Shown: piece by piece, positions 17,802-25,990 of the stretch | How the letters are laid out: each line of letters starts with the position of its first letter | Numbering within the stretch: position 1 is the first letter of the stretch | From: JAIQFL01 sp035295745 | Lineage (GTDB): Bacteria > Acidobacteriota > Terriglobia > Bryobacterales > Bryobacteraceae | DNA: 64,000 bases | Direction: 5' to 3' | NCBI GenBank assembly: GCA_035295745.1 | Contig: DATGIL010000034.1 | Location: 124,001 to 188,000, forward strand | Notes under the pieces: generated by a model | The model's database searches: none | Told to the model about the DNA's origin: nothing | Seen by the model: only the letters and a program-made list of their open reading frames with translations | Program-made: the position numbers and the translations under genes

Positions 17802-18731
17802 CTATTTCACGGCCAGCATGCGCTCCAGCGGAACCAGGGCGCGGCGCATGATCTCCGCGGACAGCTCGACCCGGGGCTCCAGCGTGGTCAGACACTGTTT
17901 GAGCTTCTCGAGTGTGTTCAGCTTCATGTACGGACACTCGCTGCAATTGCAGTTCTCGTTCGCCACGAAATAGAACCGCTTGTGAGGCGCTACGCGGGCC
18001 AGCGAATAGTTGACGCCGCTTTCCGTCATTACGATGTACTCGGCCGCGGTGTCGGCGGCGCACCATTCGATGATTGCGGAGGTGGATCCGATAAAATCGG
18101 CCATTGCCAGCACGGACTGGGGGCACTCCGGGTGGGCCACGACTTTGGCGTTGGGATGCTCGGCGCGCGCTTCCACCACTTTGCGCGCAGGAAAGGTGGC
18201 GTGCACGATGCACGATCCCTGCCAGATCTGCATGTTCTCGCGGCCTGTCTCTTTACGTACGTAATCGCCTAAGTTGCGATCGGGCAAAAATAGAACCGGC
18301 TGGCTGGCGGGGATGGAATTGACCACCTTCACCGCGTTGCGCGAGGTGCAGAGAATGTCGCTTTCGGCTTTCACCTCGATCGAAGTGTTGATGTAGCTCA
18401 CGACCGCGTAGTCGGGGTGATTGCGGCGGAATTCGCGAATCGGCTCGACGGGGCAGCTCTCCACCAGGCTGCAACTGGCTTCGCGATCCGGCACCACCAC
18501 AACACGGCTGGGATTAAGCACTTTGGCCGTCTCCGCCATGAACCAGACACCGCAAAACGCCACCACATCACCCGAAAACTCGCGAGCCTTGCGCGCCAAT
18601 TCCAAGCTGTCTCCCACCACGTCTGCAAGATCTTGAATCTCGGGTTCCTGGTAGTGGTGCGCCAGCAGAATTGCCCTCCGCTGCTTCTTCAGATCGAGAA
18701 TCTCATCGGCAATGGTCGTGGTAGCAAACAT
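17802..18731 (-). CDS. nadA: Quinolinate synthase NadA
   Basis: The 309-residue protein has LLAHHYQEPEIQDLADVVGD, VAFCGVWFMAETAKVLNP (first cluster Cys), HPECPQSVLAMADFIGSTSA (second) and ENCNCSECPYMKLNTLEKL (third, in a CxxC). These bind the [4Fe-4S] cluster that condenses iminoaspartate with dihydroxyacetone phosphate to quinolinate for NAD synthesis. The length is normal. The start is ATG at 18731 preceded by AGATACCTCCCTC on the plus strand (a GAGGGAGG-type ribosome site on the minus strand). Confidence 0.96.
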   Translation of the reverse strand: MFATTTIADEILDLKKQRRAILLAHHYQEPEIQDLADVVGDSLELARKAREFSGDVVAFCGVWFMAETAKVLNPSRVVVVPDREASCSLVESCPVEPIREFRRNHPDYAVVSYINTSIEVKAESDILCTSRNAVKVVNSIPASQPVLFLPDRNLGDYVRKETGRENMQIWQGSCIVHATFPARKVVEARAEHPNAKVVAHPECPQSVLAMADFIGSTSAIIEWCAADTAAEYIVMTESGVNYSLARVAPHKRFYFVANENCNCSECPYMKLNTLEKLKQCLTTLEPRVELSAEIMRRALVPLERMLAVK

Positions 18732-18775
18732 GAGGGAGGTATCTTTATTTTATCAGAGCGCCTCATAATGGTGAT

Positions 18776-20131
18776 GTGCGGGTCCTTTTGATCTCCACCT
18801 ACGAATTGGGCCGCCAGCCGTTTGGACTGGCGTCTCCCGCCGCGTGGCTACGCGCCGAAGGCCACGAGGTGACCGTAGTCGACCTGGCATGCAATCCTCT
18901 GCCGCGCCCGGCGGTCGAACAGGCCGAGGCCATCGCGTTTTATTTGCCGATGCACACAGCCACGCGCCTCTTCCTGCGAGTGCTGGATCGCGTCAAGTCG
19001 TTCAATCCCGAAGCGCGGCTCTGCGCTTATGGGCTCTACGCTCCGCTCAACGCCGCACTGCTCCGGCGCAACGGTGTAGGTACCGTCGTCGGCGGCGAAT
19101 TCGAGCAGGGCCTGGTCGATTGGGCTCGCGGCGATGGCCCCGATCGCGCGAGTGTTTCCTTGGCGCGGCAGCGGTTTCTGGTTCCCGATCGTGCGGGAAT
19201 GCCGCCGCTCGCGGCCTACGCGCAACTGGTGACGAATGGCGCGACGCAGCGGGTCGGCTACACGGAGGCGTCGCGGGGATGCAAGCATCTCTGCCGGCAT
19301 TGTCCGGTGGTGCCCGTGTATCGCGGCCAGTTTCGCATCGTGCAGCCCGAAGTGGTGCTGGCGGACATCCGCCAACAGGTGGCCGCAGGCGCCGGACACA
19401 TCACCTTCGGCGATCCCGATTTCCTCAACGGGCCGCGTCACGCGGTCCAAATCGTGGAGGCGCTCCACGCGGAGTGGCCGGAACTCACCTACGACGCTAC
19501 GATCAAGATCGAGCACTTGCTCAAGCACCAGGATCTGTTGCGCGTGCTGAAGCAGACCGGCTGCGTATTGGTCATTTCGGCAGTGGAGTCGCTGGACGAT
19601 TCGGTTCTCCGGAAGTTGGAGAAGGGACACACGCGGGCGGATTTTGAGAAGGCGCTCTCGCTGATGCGCGACGCCGGCCTGGAGATGTCGCCGACCTTCA
19701 TTCCGTTCACACCGTGGACAACTCGCGAAGGCTATCGCGAGTTTCTGCAAGCGCTGATGCAACTCGATCTGGCGGGCGACGTGGCGCCGATTCAGCTCGC
19801 GATTCGCCTGTTGATTCCGGAAGGATCGCTAATGCTGGAAATGGCCGAGGTGCGTGCCATGATCGAGCCCTACGATCATCGCGCCCTGTGCTATCCGTGG
19901 CACAACCGCGACCGCTCGATGGATCAGTTGTGCATCGCGATTCAAGAGACGATCAAACGCGAGGAACGCAAGCGGAGCAGCCGGCTGGAGATCTTCCGAG
20001 CGATCGGGGAACTGGCGCAGGCAGGCAGTTTTCCCGACGTTCCGATGGCGGCGCGCGCCACGATTCCGTACCTGACAGAGCCTTGGTACTGTTGAGCGGA
20101 GCCAACTGAAGAGCAGTTAGCTCTTGTATAA
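18776..20131 (+). CDS. B12-binding radical SAM selenoprotein, CUAEP-tail family (in-frame TGA read as Sec)
   Basis: The N-terminus (MRVLLISTYELGRQPFGLAS) and residues 1-130 form a cobalamin-binding-like Rossmann domain without the usual DxHxxG motif. The radical SAM cluster is GCKHLCRHC (CxxxCxxC) near residue 170, followed by GHITFGDPDFLNG. The conventional frame stops at the TGA at 20093-20095 after EPWYC. Read through, it gives Cys-Sec-Ala-Glu-Pro, then TEEQLALV, ending at TAA 20129-20131. As I remember it, a radical SAM family is defined by exactly this CUAEP (or CCAEP) tail. A hairpin placed as bacterial SECIS elements are lies just after the TGA. The start is GTG 18776. If no readthrough occurs, the product is 439 residues. 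Function is unknown. A divergent promoter is shared with nadA. Confidence 0.85.
20109..20125 (+). promoter_or_regulatory. Candidate bacterial SECIS hairpin
   Basis: AAGAGC (20109-20114), loop AGTTA, then GCTCTT (20120-20125) form a perfect 6-bp stem with a 5-nt loop. The loop begins 20 nt after the TGA and has G as its second base. Bacterial SECIS elements are expected to have a small apical loop with G in its first two positions about 16-37 nt after UGA. An alternative overlapping stem is AACTG/CAGTT (20104-20118, loop AAGAG). Confidence 0.65.
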
Positions 20132-20184
20132 ACCACATCCATCTGAAGAAAATACGAGTGTTCTCTTTCGGCAACTTGTCCCAC

Positions 20185-20205
20185 TGGACAGTTTGCTGGA
20201 CACTT
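20185..20205 (+). repeat. Left paired TGGACA-type repeats, candidate attachment/arm site
   Basis: TGGACAGTT (20185-20193) and TGGACACTT (20197-20205) lie 12 bp apart just ahead of the integrase start. The second overlaps the leader of the integrase gene, as recombinase arm sites often do. They match the pair at 25816-25836, where the two 9-mers come in the opposite order. Confidence 0.5.
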
Positions 20206-20212
20206 GTGTTTG

Positions 20213-21478
20213 ATGACACCTTCGGAGATTAAGGCCGTCATGCTGCGCCTGGAGTTTCGTCGGCGGCATACGGAAACATGCCGGAGCAAGAAGAAGATCG
20301 GGGAGTGGGACTTGCTGCCCAACCGGGCCGTCTGCGCCTGTCCGTATTATTCGTGCGGCGTCCATTCCGATTCCGAAGGCTTCAAGCGCCGTGCGACCGG
20401 GAAGATCACGCTCGATGCGGCGAAAGCGGTCACTCGTGTGCGGCTGGAGCGTGGAGACTGGCAAGCGGAGATCGAAGATCCCACGCTCGTGAAGATCGAA
20501 GCCGCCATTGAGGACTTCATGGGCGACGTTCGGGACAAGGGTGCCGAGGACTCGACCCTCGACAAGTACACGACCCTGATGGATCAGCTACAGGCGTTCT
20601 CCGATGACAAAGGGATCACGTACATCCAACACTTCGGGCAGGACGAGATGAAGCAGTTCCGTCGTGATTGGGAAAACGAGAACGCATCCTGGAAGAAGAA
20701 CCGGGTGAACGAGAAGGGGAAGCGGCTGTGGCGCAGAAACAGCATCGGAACGTGCAAGCGGAACAAGAAGACGATGCACGCATTCTTTCAACGCTGCATC
20801 GTGCGGAAGTGGGTCACGGAAGACCCCACAGTCATCATCAACTTTGAAAAAGAGAAGCGGAAGAAGGAGAAGAAGGAAGTCAAATATCTCACGTCCGATC
20901 AGATGACCGACGTGCTGTGGGCGTGTGACAAGTTCGACCGGATGCCCGATTACAACAAGCGTCGGCTGAAGGCGCTCGTCCTCGTGATGCGCTGGACCGG
21001 GCTTCGAATCGGGGATGCCGTTCTCTTGAGGAAGGGAAACATCAAGGGCGACGTGATGTTTTTGAAAACGAAGAAGGCGTCCACCGATGTGCAAATCCCG
21101 CTGCCCGAAGAACTCGTGGCGGCGTTTGCCACGCTGGAGCCTTACAGCGGTGGTTACTACTTCTGGAACCGTCGCAGCGGTCGGCGGCAGGAACAATCGA
21201 GCACAGAAACGGTGAAGGGCAACTTCAGCAAGCTGCTCAACACGGTTTTCGAGAAAGCAGGAATTCCTTCCGATTCACATCTCGTCTCGCATCGGTTCCG
21301 CAACTCGTTCGCCGTTGACCTGATCGGGAGAGGCGTGCCACTGGAGACGGTGAGCTTGATGTTGGGGCATCAAAGTCTCATCACCACGGAAAACGCCTAC
21401 GCCGACTTCTGCGAGGGGTACATGAACCGTGCGGAGCAAATAGTTCGTGATGCGTGGACGAAGCCAGTTGCGATCTGA
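20213..21478 (+). CDS. Tyrosine recombinase/integrase
   Basis: This protein of about 421 residues has a core-binding domain (about residues 100-210, IEDFMGDVRDKGAEDSTLDK) and a catalytic domain. The active site reads RWTGLRIGDAVLL (first Arg), a Lys-containing beta turn (KTKKASTD), SHRFRNSFAVDLI (HxxR), LMLGHQSLITTENAY (His and nucleophilic Tyr). The N-terminus carries Cys residues (CPYYSC). The start ATG 20213 was chosen over an upstream TTG; ATG 20240 is also possible. It sits at the left end of the element beside the TGGACA repeats, the normal place for an integrase. Confidence 0.9.
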   Translation: MTPSEIKAVMLRLEFRRRHTETCRSKKKIGEWDLLPNRAVCACPYYSCGVHSDSEGFKRRATGKITLDAAKAVTRVRLERGDWQAEIEDPTLVKIEAAIEDFMGDVRDKGAEDSTLDKYTTLMDQLQAFSDDKGITYIQHFGQDEMKQFRRDWENENASWKKNRVNEKGKRLWRRNSIGTCKRNKKTMHAFFQRCIVRKWVTEDPTVIINFEKEKRKKEKKEVKYLTSDQMTDVLWACDKFDRMPDYNKRRLKALVLVMRWTGLRIGDAVLLRKGNIKGDVMFLKTKKASTDVQIPLPEELVAAFATLEPYSGGYYFWNRRSGRRQEQSSTETVKGNFSKLLNTVFEKAGIPSDSHLVSHRFRNSFAVDLIGRGVPLETVSLMLGHQSLITTENAYADFCEGYMNRAEQIVRDAWTKPVAI

Positions 21479-21520
21479 TCGTGCCGAACAAATAGTGTTT
21501 CTTCCGGCTCGGCTGGACGA

Positions 21521-21739
21521 TCATTTCCGTCTGTTGGTGTGCCGCATTCGGACACGCTCTTTCACATGCACCGGGATACGGAGAGTTGCTTTGGGTTTAC
21601 GTTTTCGACCACGTTCCATCGGAGCCTCAAACTTGAGGACATCCGGCTCGTTGATGAAGAGTCTCTGAATCGTGTCGAGGGATAGTTGCCACTCGACGGC
21701 AACCTGTTTTGGGGTCTGGAATTGCTCGTCTGCGGGGTA
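21521..21739 (-). pseudogene. Excisionase-like helix-turn-helix reading frame without a usable start codon
   Basis: On the minus strand an open frame of 72 codons encodes PADEQFQTPKQVAVEWQLSL, then DTIQRLFINEPDVLKFEAPM and RGRKRKPKATLRIPVHVKER, ending MRHTNRRK. This matches small HTH excisionase/AlpA-like proteins: a helix-turn-helix with a W, and a TLRIP wing. A TGA at 21740-21742 immediately precedes the frame and no ATG, GTG or TTG occurs before the HTH. Either the start has been mutated or an unusual start is used. It converges on the integrase, as xis genes often do. Confidence 0.6.
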
Positions 21740-21742
21740 TCA

Positions 21743-22135
21743 CCTGCCTGAGAAGAACTTCTCTTCTCTTCTTTATTGTCTTATGAGATCCATATCTGTC
21801 AAGAGGTCCGGTTTCGTGGCCGAATTGGGGCAGGAAGATAGGGAATTCTGTGGGCCAGATAGAAAAGGTGCACGAAGCGGATCACGGTCTCGGAAACAGA
21901 GGGGTGGGGTCTGTAAGACATCTGTGATGAGGACTCCAATTGAGATTTCACTGTGATCCCGACGAGATCACGCCCGACCCGGCATTTCCGGCGCTGATGG
22001 AGAATAGCGTGGGATGGCGCATATCACGCACCAACCGACAACCACACATATATCCCGACGTGAGGGGAGTGCGTCCCGTCCTCATGCCGACAAAGATTGC
22101 ATTAAGGTCGTCAGACTGACCTAACAGGGATTCAG
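21743..22135. other. Gene-free stretch inside the integrative element
   Basis: I see no credible gene here. The base composition is more AT-rich around 21770-21800 (TCTTCTCTTCTTTATTG) than in the flanks. Frames on the plus strand are antisense to the excisionase relic. It could hold a replication origin for the Rep protein, but I cannot identify a nick site. Confidence 0.35.
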
Positions 22136-22729
22136 CTACCGCTCGTAATTTTCCTGTTGATCCCACCATGCCAGCGCATCGCTCCAGAATCGTATTGGCC
22201 GTGGTTCCCGAGCCGCCGATCCTGGCAGCGAGACGCCGAACTCCCGATGAAAGTAGTCGGCCAGATCATTCCCGTAAATTATGATGTCCGTCTGGTAAAC
22301 GGAAAACACCGGGTTCCCGGTATCGAGCGGTTCCACCGGAATGAAGCGGTGAGAGTAAACGGGGATTAGCCGGGGAGCGTTCTCGATTACATGCCGTACA
22401 ACCTCGGATCTCCGGTGGACCTCTTCAGGCTTCGGACCCCACTCATCGAGCCAAAACCCCGAGTTCTCAATGTCGAACTGGATACCTTCAAGCGGCCAAC
22501 CAAGCTTCGCTTGGATGTCGTTATCGGATCCGCTACGCCAGTCGAGCCACTGCTTTCCAATCGGCAGCGCAAACTGCAACACGGCTCTAAGATCGGGTGG
22601 GAACGTGAAGTGGAACCGATTTTGAACGGCGTCGAGTTCGGCATCCGAAAGGCCGGGATCGAGTCGATCCACCTTATCGTTCCGGGATTGCAGTGCTGTG
22701 GCAAGGCTCTCCAAGTAGGCTGGTTCCAT
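22136..22729 (-). CDS. SMI1/KNR4 family protein
   Basis: The 197-residue protein shows the SMI1/KNR4 pattern: LSDAELDAVQNRFHFTFPPD, LRAVLQFALPIGKQWLDWR, then RLIPVYSHRFIPVEPLDTGN, PVFSVYQTDIIIYGNDLADY and FHREFG. Members serve as immunity proteins to contact-dependent or polymorphic toxins, or as interaction hubs. No toxin gene is adjacent, so its role as cargo of the element is open. Confidence 0.8.
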   Translation of the reverse strand: MEPAYLESLATALQSRNDKVDRLDPGLSDAELDAVQNRFHFTFPPDLRAVLQFALPIGKQWLDWRSGSDNDIQAKLGWPLEGIQFDIENSGFWLDEWGPKPEEVHRRSEVVRHVIENAPRLIPVYSHRFIPVEPLDTGNPVFSVYQTDIIIYGNDLADYFHREFGVSLPGSAAREPRPIRFWSDALAWWDQQENYER

Positions 22730-22848
22730 GTTCGTGTCGGGCTACTCGTCAGTTCAGCATAGCAGTGGGCCCGAATACTCGGACAGCGGCGGTCAGAATG
22801 ACGTGAACGCCGTCCGTGCTCCGCACCGATGGCCGGGGCCATCGGTCT

Positions 22849-23043
22849 CTATGATGTTTCCATCAGTTTTTGGATCATGACTCTTCGTTCTACTTTCCAT
22901 CGGTTCAGGATTTCTGTAATCGCTTCACGAAGAAGTTCGGTTCTCGTTGTCTGTTGCAGTGCGGCGGCTTCTGTTAGTTGACGTAGCGATTCGGCGTCAA
23001 TACGGATGCTGGTGGGAATAAGTGGTTGTTTGTCTGTGGTCAT
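22849..23043 (-). CDS. Ribbon-helix-helix (CopG/Arc-like) protein
   Basis: This 64-residue protein (MTTDKQPLIPTSIRIDAESL, then RQLTEAAALQQTTRTELLRE and AITEILNRW) fits an RHH DNA-binding dimer, where the strand TSIRID contacts DNA. It starts at ATG 23043; a GTG at 23061 would add six residues. It lies just behind the rep gene on the same strand, typical for plasmid copy-number control proteins (inference). Confidence 0.72.
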   Translation of the reverse strand: MTTDKQPLIPTSIRIDAESLRQLTEAAALQQTTRTELLREAITEILNRWKVERRVMIQKLMETS

Positions 23044-23050
23044 GGTTTTG

Positions 23051-23063
23051 TAGTGATTCACTA
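23051..23063. promoter_or_regulatory. Palindrome ahead of the RHH gene, possible operator
   Basis: TAGTGA-T-TCACTA is a perfect 13-bp dyad, 8 bp upstream of the RHH ATG and just after the rep stop. RHH repressors bind such short dyads, so autoregulation is possible. No direct evidence. Confidence 0.35.
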
Positions 23064-23065
23064 TC

Positions 23066-24124
23066 TCAAGCGTGTATTGTTATAGCCTCGACTTCGGGTT
23101 CAAAGAGATCGGCCAGTGACGCCTCGACGCCGAACAGTTGCTCGGTGAAGGAGCGTTGATACCGGGCTGTGATTTTCGTTGTGGATGGCAGCGGCGTGAC
23201 CGTCTCAGCGAGAATTTTGTCAAGCACGCCGAAAACATCCTTCGGATTGCGATGTTCCTTGCGGATCAGGCGTTTCGCTTCGGCTCGTCCATGCTGGTGT
23301 GTCAGCGTTAGCGCCCACGCTGCATTCTGTCGCTGCTTCAACGGCCCACGCCAGTCGTAGATCATCTCCGGGGTCACGTCGTAGCATGGATTGACTTCGA
23401 GGTCTCGGAAGGGGTCGAACGATGGGCCATTGCGAAACAGTTCTCCGAGAGTGCGAAGTTCCGTGGGAACACGCCGCCCCGAGAATCGACGCTCGATTCT
23501 GACCCACGGCGAAGGAACGGCGAGTTCGTTGTCATCGAAAGCCTTCGCCATCTGTACCGCCTTGTCGTAGATGCAGATGAAGTCGCCTGATTTGGCAGAA
23601 CCGAAGTAAAGGGTCTCGCACTGCCCGTACTCCCGGCGCTGGACCTCGTGAATATCGGTTTTGCGGTTCGGGTTCGAGTATTCCACCGTTCTGCGTTTCC
23701 GGCGCACGGTGACGCTTTCACGAACACGGTTCATAGTTGCGGCTCCGATCAAGTCGGCGGTTAGGTCCAGACGGTAGACGGTGAGCGAAAACGGGCTGGC
23801 GTCCGTCACGGCGGCGATAACGTCGATGATGGTGCTCCGGTCCATCTTCCCGACGCCGACGAGTTGAATCTTGCGCCACTTCGGATTGTCGGGGTGGTGA
23901 AGGATGATCGGAAGACCGAGGCTGCGGAAGTCTTCTTTACGTTGATCTCGGCGGGGAAGTCGCCGTCGTAGTTGTTCAAACTCGGCGGTGAAGTGTGCGG
24001 GGCCGAGGTATAGATATAGTGCATCGAGGCCGCACGGCTTTATCACCGGGGCCGAATCGTTCTGAAAGCTGTAGTGTGGTAGCACACGGCTATTTAGAAT
24101 TTCGGCCCACCCTCCAAGTCCCAC
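23066..24124 (-). CDS. Rolling-circle-type replication initiator (Rep_trans-like)
   Basis: The 352-residue protein has the order of motifs seen in Rep_trans/phage replication initiators: LTVYRLDLTADL (metal-site region), CETLYFGSAKSGDFICIYDK (the TLY-G-S-x-KS...YDK signature), then WVRIERRFSGRRVP. The candidate nicking Tyr cannot be fixed. Such proteins nick a plasmid or phage origin and start rolling-circle replication. It starts at GTG 24124. Its presence beside a tyrosine integrase suggests an integrated plasmid-like element. It is divergent from the resolvase. Confidence 0.65.
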   Translation of the reverse strand: MGLGGWAEILNSRVLPHYSFQNDSAPVIKPCGLDALYLYLGPAHFTAEFEQLRRRLPRRDQRKEDFRSLGLPIILHHPDNPKWRKIQLVGVGKMDRSTIIDVIAAVTDASPFSLTVYRLDLTADLIGAATMNRVRESVTVRRKRRTVEYSNPNRKTDIHEVQRREYGQCETLYFGSAKSGDFICIYDKAVQMAKAFDDNELAVPSPWVRIERRFSGRRVPTELRTLGELFRNGPSFDPFRDLEVNPCYDVTPEMIYDWRGPLKQRQNAAWALTLTHQHGRAEAKRLIRKEHRNPKDVFGVLDKILAETVTPLPSTTKITARYQRSFTEQLFGVEASLADLFEPEVEAITIHA

Positions 24125-24206
24125 CTGATTATTTGAAAGTAAACGACTAAGCCGAATCTACAGATTTAGCTTGCAAAATATTGCCGAAAACAGGATAATC
24201 GGATCT

Positions 24207-24863
24207 GTGACGAAGGCTTTCGGGTATCTTCGGGTGAGCGGACGTTCACAGGTGTCGGGCGACGGCTTTCCGAGGCAGGAAGCGGCCCTTCGTGCGTATG
24301 CGAAGGCGCACGACATCAAACTCGTGAAGTTGTTCCAGGAAGAAGGCGTGAGCGGCACGAAGGACATTTCCCACCGTCCTGCACTCGTGGCGCTCATCGA
24401 GGCACTTCACTCGAACGGCGTAAAACTCGTTCTCGTGGAATCGCTCGGGCGCTTGGCTCGGGATCTGATGGTTCAGGAATCTATTCTTCACGACCTGAAA
24501 CGCCACGGCTTCGATCTCGTCTCGGTCGCTGAACCCGATCTGTGCAGCGACGATCCCTCACGCATACTTGTGCGCCGGATTATGGGCGCATTCCATGAGT
24601 ATGAGAAGCAGATGATCGTCATCAAACTCCGTGGCGCACGTCAGCGCACGAAGACGAAGCGGGGCCACTGCGAGGGGCGGAAGCCCTACGGCCACTATCC
24701 AGGCGAAGCTGAAACCCTGGAGCGGATGAAAGAACTCGCTTCATCGGGGATGAATGCCACGAACGTCGCCGCTACTCTTCGGGCTGAAGGACGCAAGACT
24801 CGTAGCGGCGGTGACTGGCTTCAACCCACGGTGAGCAAGATTTTAAGGCGCAGCATCACCTGA
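24207..24863 (+). CDS. Serine recombinase, resolvase/invertase family
   Basis: The resolvase domain starts TKAFGYLRVSGRSQVSGDGF with the catalytic Ser in YLRVS. It continues with LFQEEGVSGTKD, LVLVESLGRLARDLMVQ, and the E helix region VRRIMGAFHEYEKQMIVIKL. A short helix-turn-helix tail follows (MNATNVAATLRAEGRKTRSG). About 218 residues is resolvase-sized, not a large integrase. The start GTG 24207 gives the usual short N-terminus; TTG 24171 is an alternative. It may resolve element multimers. Confidence 0.88.
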   Translation: MTKAFGYLRVSGRSQVSGDGFPRQEAALRAYAKAHDIKLVKLFQEEGVSGTKDISHRPALVALIEALHSNGVKLVLVESLGRLARDLMVQESILHDLKRHGFDLVSVAEPDLCSDDPSRILVRRIMGAFHEYEKQMIVIKLRGARQRTKTKRGHCEGRKPYGHYPGEAETLERMKELASSGMNATNVAATLRAEGRKTRSGGDWLQPTVSKILRRSIT

Positions 24864-24954
24864 ACTTGGTTGAAGTGATCCCGGCGAACAAGTATGCGAC
24901 ATTGAGCGTATCTGGTTTGCAGGAGTGGTCGAATGAAATGGAAACTCGTCCTCG

Positions 24955-25731
24955 GTGCGGCATTTGACCCTGATCGTGCTGGCGGGATTCACATTCCTTT
25001 ACATGGGGCTTGGGCTGTGTCGCTCTTGCGACTACTCTCCACGTCATCGACCGAACAGCGTTCCGGCCAATGCGGTTTGGGCTGGTGGACCCGATGGCGG
25101 TTCATACTTCTTCTGCGGCGTCGATATGGAGAGGGGCGTCAATCCGTGCACGGTTTGGAACGACGAGACTGGCTCGGTGATTGTCAGTGGCGATTTTTGG
25201 ATCAGTGGGCAGGACCGAGCGGCCACGGCAGACGAACTCAGGTTTGGTTGGTACGACGGCTCCGTCATCGGATTGCAAATCGTCACGCCTGAAAAGAGAT
25301 ATCTGACTTTACAGTCTGTGAAGGCGATACGCCCGTTCACGGTCTGCGAAGTGGTTGCAAATCTGGCCGTATTTTCCGGAAAAGAGATCGCTGTTCTCGG
25401 ACGACTCGACAAGCGTGATCGAGAACAGGAATTGGTGCAGGGTGGATGTGGTGAGAAGTCTGCTACAGGCCGGGTGGCGCTTGTTGATAGTCTCAAGGAC
25501 GCACCGATTACCCCGTCAGGCTTCCTTCGATTGAATGAAAAGACACTTCATGAGAAATTCCCGGTCGTCAAAGCCAGCACTCCCTTGCGTGCAGACTCGA
25601 CGCCTAAACACGAACCCCGATTTTGGGCGGCGGTGTATGGCAGGCTGGAATTAGGATCTGATCGAGAGCCGCATCTGATCTTTGCCGGAAACATGATCAA
25701 CTACTATGGGCAGAACCACGAGCCGTTGTGA
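24955..25731 (+). CDS. Probable exported protein, unknown function
   Basis: The 258-residue frame opens with a hydrophobic stretch (LTLIVLAGFTFLYMGLGLC), then Cys-rich and Trp/Gly-rich sequence. I recognise no domain. The start is in doubt. The only strong ribosome site (AGGAG, 7 nt ahead of ATG 24933) serves another frame, which begins MKWKLVLGAAF and soon becomes a shadow frame. A frameshift near 24960-24970 would join the two. The gene ends inside the right end of the element, 85 bp before the paired repeats. Confidence 0.55.
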   Translation: MRHLTLIVLAGFTFLYMGLGLCRSCDYSPRHRPNSVPANAVWAGGPDGGSYFFCGVDMERGVNPCTVWNDETGSVIVSGDFWISGQDRAATADELRFGWYDGSVIGLQIVTPEKRYLTLQSVKAIRPFTVCEVVANLAVFSGKEIAVLGRLDKRDREQELVQGGCGEKSATGRVALVDSLKDAPITPSGFLRLNEKTLHEKFPVVKASTPLRADSTPKHEPRFWAAVYGRLELGSDREPHLIFAGNMINYYGQNHEPL

Positions 25732-25815
25732 AGGGTGGCAGCGTGACAGACAGATCGCCCCGGCCCCGGATGTTCGCACCAGCGGCTGCGTGGTGGCAGT
25801 GCGGCAAACCAACGC

Positions 25816-25836
25816 TGGACACTTTTATGGACAGTT
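25816..25836 (+). repeat. Right paired TGGACA-type repeats, candidate attachment/arm site
   Basis: TGGACACTT (25816-25824) and TGGACAGTT (25828-25836), 12 bp apart, mirror the left pair at 20185-20205. They mark the probable right end of the element. Confidence 0.5.
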
Positions 25837-25990
25837 CCGTTGCGGTATGAGCGGTAAGAACGGTGTGCCAGCTATTATTTTTCAACAAGTTACCTGTTCG
25901 CAGTCGATTACCATAGTACAGGTCGCTCTTATATAATCACAGACAAAATCGGCGACCCGGCCGTTTCGGTAGTCGCGAGAGGATACTTGC

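Larger units (their letters stand above)
20185..25836. mobile_element. Small integrative element with plasmid-type Rep (boundaries inferred)
   Basis: The stretch holds a tyrosine integrase, an excisionase relic, an SMI1/KNR4 protein, a ribbon-helix-helix protein, a Rep_trans-like replication protein, a serine resolvase and an uncharacterised protein. At each edge is a pair of TGGACA(G/C)TT 9-mers 12 bp apart: 20185 and 20197 on the left, 25816 and 25828 on the right. The 21-bp blocks agree at 17 of 21 positions. These may be core or arm sites of the integrase. The left edge lies 54 bp after the end of the selenoprotein reading frame. No structural, conjugation or capsid genes are seen, so mobility would need helpers or plasmid-like replication. 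Confidence 0.6.

Noticed and set aside
17397..18272. 291-residue frame antisense to moaA and nadA
   Set aside because: Both genes are unmistakable on the other strand.
20132..20212. tRNA gene as the integration target of the element
   Set aside because: No cloverleaf or T-loop sequence is present; the target seems to be the intergenic space after the selenoprotein gene.
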